64,000 nucleotides of DNA from contig NZ_JAHA01000003.1 in the NCBI RefSeq assembly GCF_000526935.1, forward strand, positions 248,001 to 312,000, read 5' to 3'. The position numbers and the translations under genes are program-made. Of the stretch, positions 44,508 to 52,094 are shown in pieces. Within the stretch, counting starts at the first letter, position 1. Each line of letters begins with the position of its first letter. The stretch comes from Butyrivibrio sp. FCS014. Lineage in GTDB: Bacteria > Bacillota > Clostridia > Lachnospirales > Lachnospiraceae. The notes beneath the pieces are model-generated. The model saw only the letters and a program-made list of their open reading frames with translations, had not been told where the DNA came from and did not search any database.

Positions 44508-46990
44508 GGAAAAGGAATGGAATTTTAAAGAAAGGAATTGCGATTGTACTTGAGAGCGTTCTTATCGCCGGAACCATTGCAGGCTGCGGTAAGAACAAGA
44601 CCGAGGACAACAGCCTTATAAACCAGGCTGCTTTGGCTTCAAAGGACTATGTATTTAAGGCAGAGAGGATAGACAGTCTTCCCGAGGGTGATTACAACTC
44701 CCTTAAAGTGGTAGGTGACAGGGTTTATACAGCGACCTACGGTAACAACGGATTTTTTGATGTCTACTCTTTCAATCTCGATGGAAGCGATGTACAGTCC
44801 CTAAGATTTTCCCAGAAGGATAATGAGACCTATGGCAGCTGGTCTTATGACACTGAAGGCAATATGTACTGCATTCATTATGTTTATGACTGGAGCGACA
44901 TGGAGGATGGAGATGTGATCCTCTATGAAACCGAGGACGGAGAAACGGCTTCAATCACCGAGACTGAAGCACCGGCAACTGAGGATGCTTCTTCCGAGGA
45001 GGCTCCCTCTGAGGATGTTACTGAGGCAGAGACAGAAGATGCAGATTCCAAGAAGGTTGTAGATACCGATCCTGAAGCTCCCTCTGAAGGCGAAGAACCT
45101 GAGGGTGATTTTGCCGAGACTGACGGGGACAAGAGATACTTAAAGAAGTTTGACAAGACAGGTAAAGAGGTATTCAGCATTGACCTTGCCGAATACAGCT
45201 CTCCCGATGAGGACGATTACTACGTATACAGCATGCTTTATACCAAGGACTACGGTATTCTTATTTCTTCCACCCACGGTATTGAAACCCTTGATGAGAA
45301 CAGCCTTACAATACAAACACTGGTCGACACTACAGATAACTCCAGTGAGTTCTATGACAGAAACATAAATATCTACGAGGGCTCAGGTGGCAAATACTTT
45401 GTTTCTTCATGGGGAGATAAGGGGATCGAATTCAGAAGCTTTGATCCCGCCACCAAGAAGTTCGGAGAGATCTCAAATGCCTTCAAGAGCTACAACGAAT
45501 ACTCCTTCTTCCCCGGAGAAGGCTATGATATCTACGTTTCCCAGAATGACGGCTTCTACGGATATGATGCTGCATCAGACACAGAGGTTAAGCTTCTTGA
45601 TTACATGGATTCAGACCTTGGAATCAGCTTCTCAACAAGCAGCGCTGTGGCCATCAGCCCAGAGGAATTTATAGCCAATATCCCGGATGAAGAATATAAT
45701 TACACCCTTTACAGACTCACCAAGATTCCCGCAGATCAGGTTAAGGACAAAAAAGTCATCACCATTGCCGGAAGTTATATCAACTACGACGTAAGAAGAA
45801 AAGCAAGCACCTTTAACCAGGAAAACGATGAGTACAGGATCAAGCTTATCGACTATTCATCCCTTGATTCCGACGAAGATTGGAATGCCGGCAAAACCCA
45901 GATGAACCTTGATATCGTATCGGGAAATACTCCTGATATCATGATCTTTGATTCTCAGGATTCACTTAACTCCTATATTAACAAGGGGCTGTTTGCGGAT
46001 CTTAATCCCTTCATCCAGAATGATCCTGTTCTTAAAGATGAGAAGTTTGTTGACAATGTTATTTCGGCATTTACAGTAGATGGCAAGCTTTACCAGCTTC
46101 CAGAGTCATTCTATATCGAAAGCGTTGCCACAAAGACCAAGTATCTTGAGGGAAAAGATAACCTTACAATAAAGGATTGCACCGATATTATCGAAAGAGC
46201 CGGTGTTGACTACGCAATGTCCTTCGGACTTGCACAGAAGGAACTGATGCTCACCAATGGCCTTGCTTCTGCAGGCAGGAACTATATTGACTGGGAAAAG
46301 AAATCCTGTAACTTTGACAGTGACGAATTCATCGAGTTTCTGGAATTCGTAAACAAGTTCCCGGATGAGATCAAAGATAGTCTTTGGGATTCCTACAAGC
46401 AGACCTGCTACAGAGACGGCACAGCTGTTTTCTCATACGCTTATATTTACAGCTTCAGATCCTATAAGAGACTTGAGGCCGGTGAATTCGGCGAGCCTAT
46501 TACCATGGTGGGTTATCCCAACAATCTTGGGGTTAATTGCTCCATGATCTGCGCCAACGACAGATTTACCATCAGCTCCCAGTCAAAGAATGCTGAGGGA
46601 GCATGGCAGTTTGTAAGACAGTTCTTCCTTCCTGAAGCTCAGGACAAGATTGAAAATAATTTCCCTATCCTTCAGAGCAGCTTTGACAAGATGGGAGAGA
46701 AGTCACTGGAGAGAGAGTACTACCTTGATGAGAACGGCAAAAAGCAGTACCAGGATGACACATATTACCTTGGTGATACCGAGATAGTAATTGACCCTCT
46801 TACAAAGGACGAGCTTGAGAAGGTAAAGAACTTCATCTACAGCGTGGAAAATGTAGCAGACTATAACACCAGTGTTTACAACATAATTAACGAAGAGGTA
46901 TCCGCATACTTCAGCGGTCAGAAGACGGCAAAAGAGGTAGCTCAGATCATCCAGAGCAGAGTATCCATCTACGTTAACGAGAACAGCTGA
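44504..46990 (+). CDS. Large solute-binding lipoprotein with N-terminal extension
   Basis: The 828-residue protein starts with a lipoprotein signal (lipobox TIAGC, Cys at residue 27). Residues about 40-425 are beta-rich with repeated YSFNLDG, YDTEGNMY, FDKTGKEVF and FDPATKKF-like motifs, interrupted by an acidic low-complexity stretch (about 145-210). The remaining 400 residues are a family 1 solute-binding fold (SGNTPDIMIFDS, ADLNPFI, YQLPESFYIES). A typical binding protein has 400-550 residues. It ends the eight-gene operon and is followed by a strong terminator. Confidence 0.88.
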   Translation: MRKRNGILKKGIAIVLESVLIAGTIAGCGKNKTEDNSLINQAALASKDYVFKAERIDSLPEGDYNSLKVVGDRVYTATYGNNGFFDVYSFNLDGSDVQSLRFSQKDNETYGSWSYDTEGNMYCIHYVYDWSDMEDGDVILYETEDGETASITETEAPATEDASSEEAPSEDVTEAETEDADSKKVVDTDPEAPSEGEEPEGDFAETDGDKRYLKKFDKTGKEVFSIDLAEYSSPDEDDYYVYSMLYTKDYGILISSTHGIETLDENSLTIQTLVDTTDNSSEFYDRNINIYEGSGGKYFVSSWGDKGIEFRSFDPATKKFGEISNAFKSYNEYSFFPGEGYDIYVSQNDGFYGYDAASDTEVKLLDYMDSDLGISFSTSSAVAISPEEFIANIPDEEYNYTLYRLTKIPADQVKDKKVITIAGSYINYDVRRKASTFNQENDEYRIKLIDYSSLDSDEDWNAGKTQMNLDIVSGNTPDIMIFDSQDSLNSYINKGLFADLNPFIQNDPVLKDEKFVDNVISAFTVDGKLYQLPESFYIESVATKTKYLEGKDNLTIKDCTDIIERAGVDYAMSFGLAQKELMLTNGLASAGRNYIDWEKKSCNFDSDEFIEFLEFVNKFPDEIKDSLWDSYKQTCYRDGTAVFSYAYIYSFRSYKRLEAGEFGEPITMVGYPNNLGVNCSMICANDRFTISSQSKNAEGAWQFVRQFFLPEAQDKIENNFPILQSSFDKMGEKSLEREYYLDENGKKQYQDDTYYLGDTEIVIDPLTKDELEKVKNFIYSVENVADYNTSVYNIINEEVSAYFSGQKTAKEVAQIIQSRVSIYVNENS

Positions 46991-47028
46991 TGAAATAAGT
47001 TATTACACAAAACTAAAATAAGAGCATG

Positions 47029-47069
47029 AACCCTCTTTATCGGCCTTGCCGGTAGGGAGGGTTTTGTTT
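47029..47069 (+). terminator. Strong intrinsic terminator
   Basis: A 16-base stem (47029-47044 with 47048-47063, several wobbles) with a 3-base loop and TTTTGTTT tail ends the operon 36548-46990. Confidence 0.85.
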
Positions 47070-47072
47070 CTG

Positions 47073-47096
47073 TTAACATTGGTTAAAATGTTAACC
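47073..47096. promoter_or_regulatory. Inverted repeat upstream of the amylase promoter
   Basis: GTTAACAT and ATGTTAAC flank an 8-base spacer, about 25 bases before the amylase -35 box. It may be an activator site; no regulator can be assigned. Confidence 0.4.
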
Positions 47097-47119
47097 TAAA
47101 AATCGTGGATTTTGTGCAA

Positions 47120-47149
47120 TTGACAACATTACAGAGTGGAAAATATAAT
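47120..47149 (+). promoter_or_regulatory. Promoter of the amylase gene
   Basis: TTGACA (47120-47125), an 18-base spacer and TATAAT (47144-47149) are both consensus. The leader would be about 105 bases and contains a perfect 8-base stem (47208-47215 with 47223-47230) close to the ribosome site GGAGGG. Confidence 0.8.
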
Positions 47150-47259
47150 AGCTTTAGTTTTGTTTGATGAATAAGTGCATCAATAAAGCTAATGTAACTG
47201 TCAATTTGTATGGATGAATTCTATCCATACCACACAACTATGATTTATTAGGAGGGTAC

Positions 47260-50200
47260 ATGAGAAAGTTAAAGTTGTGGCAAAGGGGGCTGGCATCTGC
47301 AGGACTTAGCCTGTCTATTTTTTTGAGCTCATTCGGTAACGTTACCGGAGTTATGGCAGCCGAACTGGCAGATGACACTACTGCAATTGAAACGCAGGAG
47401 GAAGAGAATGCATCAGATGAAAGCGGCGAGGGGAGTGCTAAAGGCGCTGAAAGCCAGGAAAAGGCTGATGTTGACGACACCAAAGAAAGTAATAAGAAGG
47501 TAGAAGAAGAAAAGGAAGAGGAAGTTGAAAAGGCCGAAAACGATTCCGTAGAAGAGACTGAAAACGATTCCGAAGATGAGGCAGAAGAAGACCTGGAAGA
47601 AGATCTTACTTCTCCTGTTAATGCGAAGGCTGTTACTGTTACTGCAGCAGAAGCAAAGACTCTTTCTACACATAAGGCTTCAAGAGAGCAGAAGGCTGCT
47701 GACAATGCAGCTGTTACAAGAGACAACATTCATGACGGAGCAATTCTCCAGGCATTTTGCTGGAGCTTTAATACAATAGCAGAAAACATGGCAGACATTG
47801 CCGATGCAGGATATACAGCTGTTCAGACATCACCTATCAATGAATGTCTTGACACAGATCCCGGCAAGAACCTTCACGGTCCTGACGGAATGTGGTATTA
47901 CCACTATCAGCCCACAGACTGGGTTATCGGTAATTATCAGCTGGGAACAAGGGACGAATTCAAGCACATGTGCGATGTTGCGGATGAATACGGAATCGCT
48001 ATCATTGTAGATATTCTTCCCAACCATACAACACCTACACTTGATAAGGTATCACAGGATCTTATCGATGCTGTTGGCGGAAAAGAGAACCTCTATCATA
48101 CAACAGGTATGACCGGCGGCGGATATACAGACAGACTTGAGCTTACCTATTATCAGATGGGTGGACTTCCTGATGTTGATACCGAGAATATCAGCTTTCA
48201 GGAGTATTTCTACGAGTTCCTGAAGGATTGTGTATATCTTGGCGCAGATGGCTTCAGAATGGATACAGCCAAGCACATTTCCCTTCCTGATGATCCCGTT
48301 CCTTCATCCTATACAGATACAGACAGAAATACCTTCTATCCTAACATGAGAGATGCTCTTAATGAGTATTCAACAGAGGTAGGCTCAAAGAGCTATGATG
48401 ATCTGTTTGTATACGGTGAAGTTCTTCAGGGAACAAACGACAGACTTGCCGGATATCAGGAGTATATCGGAGGAACCACAGCCAGTAACTACGGCTCAAG
48501 CCTCCGTTCAGCTCTTGCCAGCGGCAACCTCTCAGTAAACAGGATCAGCGATTACCAGATCTATGATGAGACTATAAATGGAAGAACATATACTGCTGAC
48601 CCTGAGAAGCTCATTACCTGGGTTGAGTCTCATGATAACTACATGAATGATGGCGAGAGCAGCTGGAAGTCCATAAGCGACGACCAGATCATTCTCGGAT
48701 GGTCCTTCATCGGCGCCAGAAAAGCAGGAACACCTCTGTTCTTCAGCAGACCCAATAACAGCTCTGCAGACAATCCCTACGGAGACAACCTCATCGGAGA
48801 GGCCGGAAGCGACATTTATAAGGCTCCTGAAGTTAAGGCTGTTAACAAATTCCGCAGACAGATGCTTGATGCTGATGAGTACATCACAAATCCCGGCGGA
48901 AACATTCAGACCGTTATGGTTGAGAGAAAGAGCGAAGATGTACAGGGCGCTGTAATCATCAACAGCTCACTTTCAAGAACAACCATCAATGCAAAGACTG
49001 TTCTTGAAGATGGCACATATTCCGATATGGTTGAGGGAAGTGATAATATCTTCCTTGTAAAGGACGGAATTATCTATGGAAGCCTTGATGGAAGATCTGT
49101 AGCAGTTCTTTCCGAGAAGAGCGATGGAACAGGAACTGTAGTTTCTTTCTACAATGCTGATAACTGGGATAATGTAACAGCAAGAGTAGACGGAGAAGCT
49201 CTTTCTACAGTAAATGATAATGACGGATGGTACTGGGTAACAGTACTTGATGATGAGTTTGAGATCACTTTCGAAAACAGCGACGCAAGCAAGATATCAC
49301 CTGTATATAATGTTTCTACTTCAACAGGAACCTTTGCAGCGCTTGGCTCTGATGAACTTTACTTCTCCAAGAAGGAAGCAGAGGAAGCTATCGGAATCTT
49401 CACATACCCTGTTTACTTCTTTGGAACTGAGGGCTGGCAGATCGTTAATGCTTACGGATGGCTTTCAGACGGAACACAGCTCTTTGGCGGATGGCCCGGC
49501 AGTGCTGCAGTAAATGAAGGCGAAGGCTGGTGGCGCGCTGACGTAAAGACCAAGGGTGCACCTGATTCCTTTAACGTTATCTTCAACAACGGTGACGAAA
49601 TACAGACTGTAAATATCGAGGGAATCACTCCTGAGAGCAAAGATATCTATTTTGCAGTTGATGCAGAGAAGTCAAGCGGCCAGCTTGTTGTTGACAGATA
49701 TACATCAAAAGAGGCCGCTGAGGAAGCACTTGGAGTATCAGGAAGCTTCACAACAGCATATTTTTATAACACACAGGGCTGGGAGAAGGTATGCGCATAC
49801 ACCTGGGGCGCAGCATCTTTAGGAGAATGGCCCGGAACAGAGATGACTCAAAAGGAAGATGGCTGGTACAAGATTGTTGTTCCCGCAGGTGCAAGCGAAG
49901 ACCTCAACATCATCTTCAACAACGGCAATAACGGTAAGCAGACCAATGATATGAAGATCACCAACATGAAGTACAGATTCTTCCTTCACAACGGAATGGC
50001 TTATCAGCAGTATGGCTCCAAGAAGGACGCTCTTGCAGCAATTGCCGAGACCGGAGAAGTAACATATACAACTGTTTATTTCTATAATGAGAAGGCAGAA
50101 GAAGAATCCTGGCAGAATGTTGCCCTTTATGTATACGGCGGAGCAAACGGAGAGTATAACAACCTCATTGGCGGATGGCCCGGAGCTACCATGGTTCGCG

Positions 50201-50700
50201 AAGAGGGTACAAAATGGTACAGCGCCGAGGTTCCCACAGCAGCTATAGAGACAGGCACACTTACCTATATATTTAACAACAACGGTGGTGGTGAGCAGCT
50301 TTCAGACAACAAGAATGTAACAGTTGAAAAGAGCTATTTCACAACAAGCAGCACTGATAGTTTTGGAAGTAAAGAAGAGGTTCTTTCATTCCTTGGTATT
50401 GAGGTAGATGATCCCACTGAACCCACAGATCCTACTGAGCCTACAGAGCCCACTGACCCTACAGATCCAGGCGAGGTTGAGCCTACGGATCCTACAAATC
50501 CCACAGATCCCGGCGAAATAGTAGAGCCAGAAGATCCTACAAATCCTACAGACCCTTCTGAGCCTGAGGTTCCCGAAGAGCCTGATGTACCTTCATACAA
50601 TCCGGCTCCCATTATCCAGATCATCGCACCTGTGATCAAGGTGGTTAAGAAAGTTGTAACTGTGGTTACAAGTATCCTTAAGAGGCTTTTCTGGTGGTAA
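47260..50700 (+). CDS. Secreted alpha-amylase GH13 with three CBM26-like modules
   Basis: The 1146-residue protein degrades starch outside the cell. A signal peptide (1-34) leads to an acidic, Glu/Lys-rich stretch (40-125), the GH13 catalytic barrel (about 155-560) with nucleophile D335 in GFRMDTAKH, acid/base E387 in VYGEVLQ and D459 in ESHDNY, then three starch-binding repeats (about 715-800, 831-905, 936-1030) sharing YFYN, GGWPG or GEWPG, and IFNN. A Pro/Thr/Asp linker of about 60 residues precedes a hydrophobic, Lys-containing C-terminal tail with no LPxTG sorting motif. GGAGGG precedes the ATG. Confidence 0.95.
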   Translation: MRKLKLWQRGLASAGLSLSIFLSSFGNVTGVMAAELADDTTAIETQEEENASDESGEGSAKGAESQEKADVDDTKESNKKVEEEKEEEVEKAENDSVEETENDSEDEAEEDLEEDLTSPVNAKAVTVTAAEAKTLSTHKASREQKAADNAAVTRDNIHDGAILQAFCWSFNTIAENMADIADAGYTAVQTSPINECLDTDPGKNLHGPDGMWYYHYQPTDWVIGNYQLGTRDEFKHMCDVADEYGIAIIVDILPNHTTPTLDKVSQDLIDAVGGKENLYHTTGMTGGGYTDRLELTYYQMGGLPDVDTENISFQEYFYEFLKDCVYLGADGFRMDTAKHISLPDDPVPSSYTDTDRNTFYPNMRDALNEYSTEVGSKSYDDLFVYGEVLQGTNDRLAGYQEYIGGTTASNYGSSLRSALASGNLSVNRISDYQIYDETINGRTYTADPEKLITWVESHDNYMNDGESSWKSISDDQIILGWSFIGARKAGTPLFFSRPNNSSADNPYGDNLIGEAGSDIYKAPEVKAVNKFRRQMLDADEYITNPGGNIQTVMVERKSEDVQGAVIINSSLSRTTINAKTVLEDGTYSDMVEGSDNIFLVKDGIIYGSLDGRSVAVLSEKSDGTGTVVSFYNADNWDNVTARVDGEALSTVNDNDGWYWVTVLDDEFEITFENSDASKISPVYNVSTSTGTFAALGSDELYFSKKEAEEAIGIFTYPVYFFGTEGWQIVNAYGWLSDGTQLFGGWPGSAAVNEGEGWWRADVKTKGAPDSFNVIFNNGDEIQTVNIEGITPESKDIYFAVDAEKSSGQLVVDRYTSKEAAEEALGVSGSFTTAYFYNTQGWEKVCAYTWGAASLGEWPGTEMTQKEDGWYKIVVPAGASEDLNIIFNNGNNGKQTNDMKITNMKYRFFLHNGMAYQQYGSKKDALAAIAETGEVTYTTVYFYNEKAEEESWQNVALYVYGGANGEYNNLIGGWPGATMVREEGTKWYSAEVPTAAIETGTLTYIFNNNGGGEQLSDNKNVTVEKSYFTTSSTDSFGSKEEVLSFLGIEVDDPTEPTDPTEPTEPTDPTDPGEVEPTDPTNPTDPGEIVEPEDPTNPTDPSEPEVPEEPDVPSYNPAPIIQIIAPVIKVVKKVVTVVTSILKRLFWW
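50408..50560 (+). repeat. Pro-Thr-Glu/Asp linker repeats in the amylase gene
   Basis: Repeated triplets coding DPTEPTDPTEPT and DPTNPTDPGE-like units form a flexible linker between the third binding module and the C-terminal tail. Such repeats can change length by slippage, so strains may differ here. Confidence 0.75.
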
Positions 50701-50743
50701 TTTGATTTCCAATAAATGAGCATTTTATGTCTTTTGATAAAAA

Positions 50744-50781
50744 CGGCCGTCAGATTCGAGATTTCACGAATTTGACGGCCG
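50744..50781. terminator. Bidirectional terminator
   Basis: A 15-base stem (50744-50758 with 50767-50781, one wobble) with T runs on both sides lies between the converging amylase and lipoprotein genes. Confidence 0.85.
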
Positions 50782-50804
50782 AATATTTTTAAAATCAGTT
50801 TCTG

Positions 50805-51371
50805 TTATTTTACGAATATAGAGGGTTCATCTGAAGCATATGCACTGTCTGTCCATTCGATCTTGCCTTCATCGTTGAGATGAAGAACACCGTGAACGCT
50901 CTTTTCTTCGGTTACAGTATCATTACCGTTCTCGTCGAAGGTGATAACCTGATAGGAACCATCGTCGTAAGTAAGGTCACCTGATGCTGTGTCATATAAT
51001 GCTGTGAAACGCCATGCGGCCATTTCAGCAGCACTGCTTCCCCAGTTGACTTCAATGTTATATTTGCCGTCGCCCATGGGGCCAATCTCCATGGCACCTC
51101 TGCCGGCAGTCTCTTCGTACCAGCTTCCCTCGTATTTATCAATTCCTTCGTCGAGGACTACATCTACCTCTCCTTCGGGTTTTGCTTCAGCAGCTGTTTC
51201 TTCTGAAGCTGTTTCCTCTGCAGGTGCTTCATTCGCAGGAGCTTCCGTTGCGGTTTCAATACTTTCAACTTCGAAACCGGAAGTAGCTTCACTTGTTTCA
51301 CTGCTTCCGCATCCGGCAAGCATAGTAAGCACAGCTGCGGATGCCAATAAAGTTACAATTCTCTTTTTCAT
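50805..51371 (-). CDS. Small secreted lipoprotein of unknown role
   Basis: The 188-residue protein has a lipobox (LAGC, Cys at residue 21), an Ala/Glu/Thr-rich linker (25-70) and a beta-rich C-terminal domain (about 75-188, KYEGSWYEETAGRGAMEIG to SVHGVLHLNDEG). It should be tethered to the outside of the membrane. The beta part resembles small lipocalin-like or avidin-like domains in pattern only. GAGGAGG before the ATG is strong. It converges on the amylase gene; no partner is obvious. Confidence 0.85.
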   Translation of the reverse strand: MKKRIVTLLASAAVLTMLAGCGSSETSEATSGFEVESIETATEAPANEAPAEETASEETAAEAKPEGEVDVVLDEGIDKYEGSWYEETAGRGAMEIGPMGDGKYNIEVNWGSSAAEMAAWRFTALYDTASGDLTYDDGSYQVITFDENGNDTVTEEKSVHGVLHLNDEGKIEWTDSAYASDEPSIFVK

Positions 51372-51530
51372 TCCATTCCTCCTCGTTTTTAAAACATCTT
51401 TTTTATATTACATCTTTTATAAGAGCATAGATATTAAAAAAGTATTAAATTCCTTAAACGCGATACAGAGCTTTCAAATACACTCAGTGCTATTTTTGAA
51501 AAAATGCATCACAAAATATATAACTGGCTC

Positions 51531-51559
51531 TTGAAATTGGGCCGGAATTTCACTAGAAT
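51531..51559 (+). promoter_or_regulatory. Promoter of tRNA-Gly
   Basis: TTGAAA (51531-51536), a 17-base spacer and TAGAAT (51554-51559) place the start near 51566, a few bases before the tRNA. Confidence 0.7.
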
Positions 51560-51570
51560 AGAGAAGTGGT

Positions 51571-51641
51571 GCAGGATTAGTACATCGGTAGTATGCTAGC
51601 TTCCCAAGCTGAAGAGGCGGGTTCGACTCCCGTATCCTGCT
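51571..51641 (+). tRNA. tRNA-Gly, anticodon CCC
   Basis: The cloverleaf folds by eye: acceptor GCAGGAT/ATCCTGC (7 pairs), D arm GTAC/GTAT, anticodon stem CTAGC/GCTGA with loop TTCCCAA (anticodon CCC), T arm GCGGG/CCCGT with loop TTCGACT. CCA is not encoded. The base pair 27-43 is a C-A mismatch and the T stem closes with a wobble. It reads GGG codons. A single tRNA with its own promoter and a long palindromic terminator. Confidence 0.88.
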
Positions 51642-51656
51642 TAAAACAAGCAATGC

Positions 51657-51718
51657 AAAAAGAGGTTCCTGACTTAAATATCATGTTAACATGATATTTA
51701 AGCCAGGGGCCTCTTTTT
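51657..51718. terminator. 31-base palindromic terminator after the tRNA
   Basis: Left arm 51657-51687 and right arm 51688-51718 pair with one mismatch and two wobbles, with no loop in the DNA (centre CATGTTAACATG). The arms end in AAAAAG and CTTTTT, so it terminates in both directions. Confidence 0.8.
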
Positions 51719-51720
51719 AT

Positions 51721-51871
51721 ACTGCGCGCCAGCGCGGCTTGGGATCGCTTCAGCGATTACAAGATGCATTGCTTGTAGATGTGAAGCGTTGCGCGTCAGC
51801 GCGGCTTGGGATCGCGTCAGCGATTCCAAGATGCATTGCGCTTTAGGCTTTTTAACTGCGCGTCAGCGCAT
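51721..51871. repeat. 67-base tandem repeat, about 2.2 copies
   Basis: Units begin at 51721, 51788 and 51855, exactly 67 bases apart. Each carries GCGCGTCAGCGC-like and ATCGCGTCAGCGAT-like hairpins with a GTCA or similar loop, and the first two have CTTGGGATCGC/GCGATTCCAAG outer arms. An inverted 11-base copy of the unit's end (51765-51775) lies before the array at 51647-51657. Confidence 0.75.
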
Positions 51872-51900
51872 CATATTTGGTCTTGGATATATTTTTGAAA

Positions 51901-52092
51901 TACGAGCCCCTCAGACACCTGCTCAGAAATGCGCAGTTCTCGGACGAGGATGATGATTTTCAAAACGAAGAAAGCAGCAAATGCCGATTGCTCTGAGCAA
52001 CGTCGAAATGAGGCATTTGCTGCTTAATGAGTTTTAGAAAATCACACCGTAGACGAACACAAGCATTTCTGAGCAGGTGTCCGAGGGGCGTA
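51901..52092. repeat. 192-base imperfect inverted repeat
   Basis: The outer arms share GACACCTGCTCAGAAATGC-like sequence (51913-51932 against its complement at 52061-52081) and the inner arms share AGCAGCAAATGCC (51973-51985 against 52012-52024), with AAAATCA-type matches between. A small TTGCT/AGCAA hairpin caps it. It ends three bases before the lacI-type stop codon. No open frame was seen in 51642-52094. Confidence 0.7.
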
Positions 52093-52094
52093 CA

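Noticed and set aside
47238..47729. Minus-strand Ser-rich frame opposite the amylase start
   Set aside because: It mirrors the Glu/Lys-rich codons of the amylase N-terminal region and has low-complexity composition.
50408..50560. CRISPR-like or mobile repeat
   Set aside because: The repeated triplets encode a Pro/Thr/Asp linker in frame within the amylase gene; there are no unique spacers.
51571..51641. tRNA pseudogene because of the 27-43 mismatch
   Set aside because: All other stems, the anticodon loop and T loop are intact and a good promoter precedes it; one mismatch at this pair is tolerated.
51721..52092. Insertion sequence or transposon remnant
   Set aside because: No transposase frame, target duplications or matching terminal repeats could be seen; a small non-coding repeat family explains it better.
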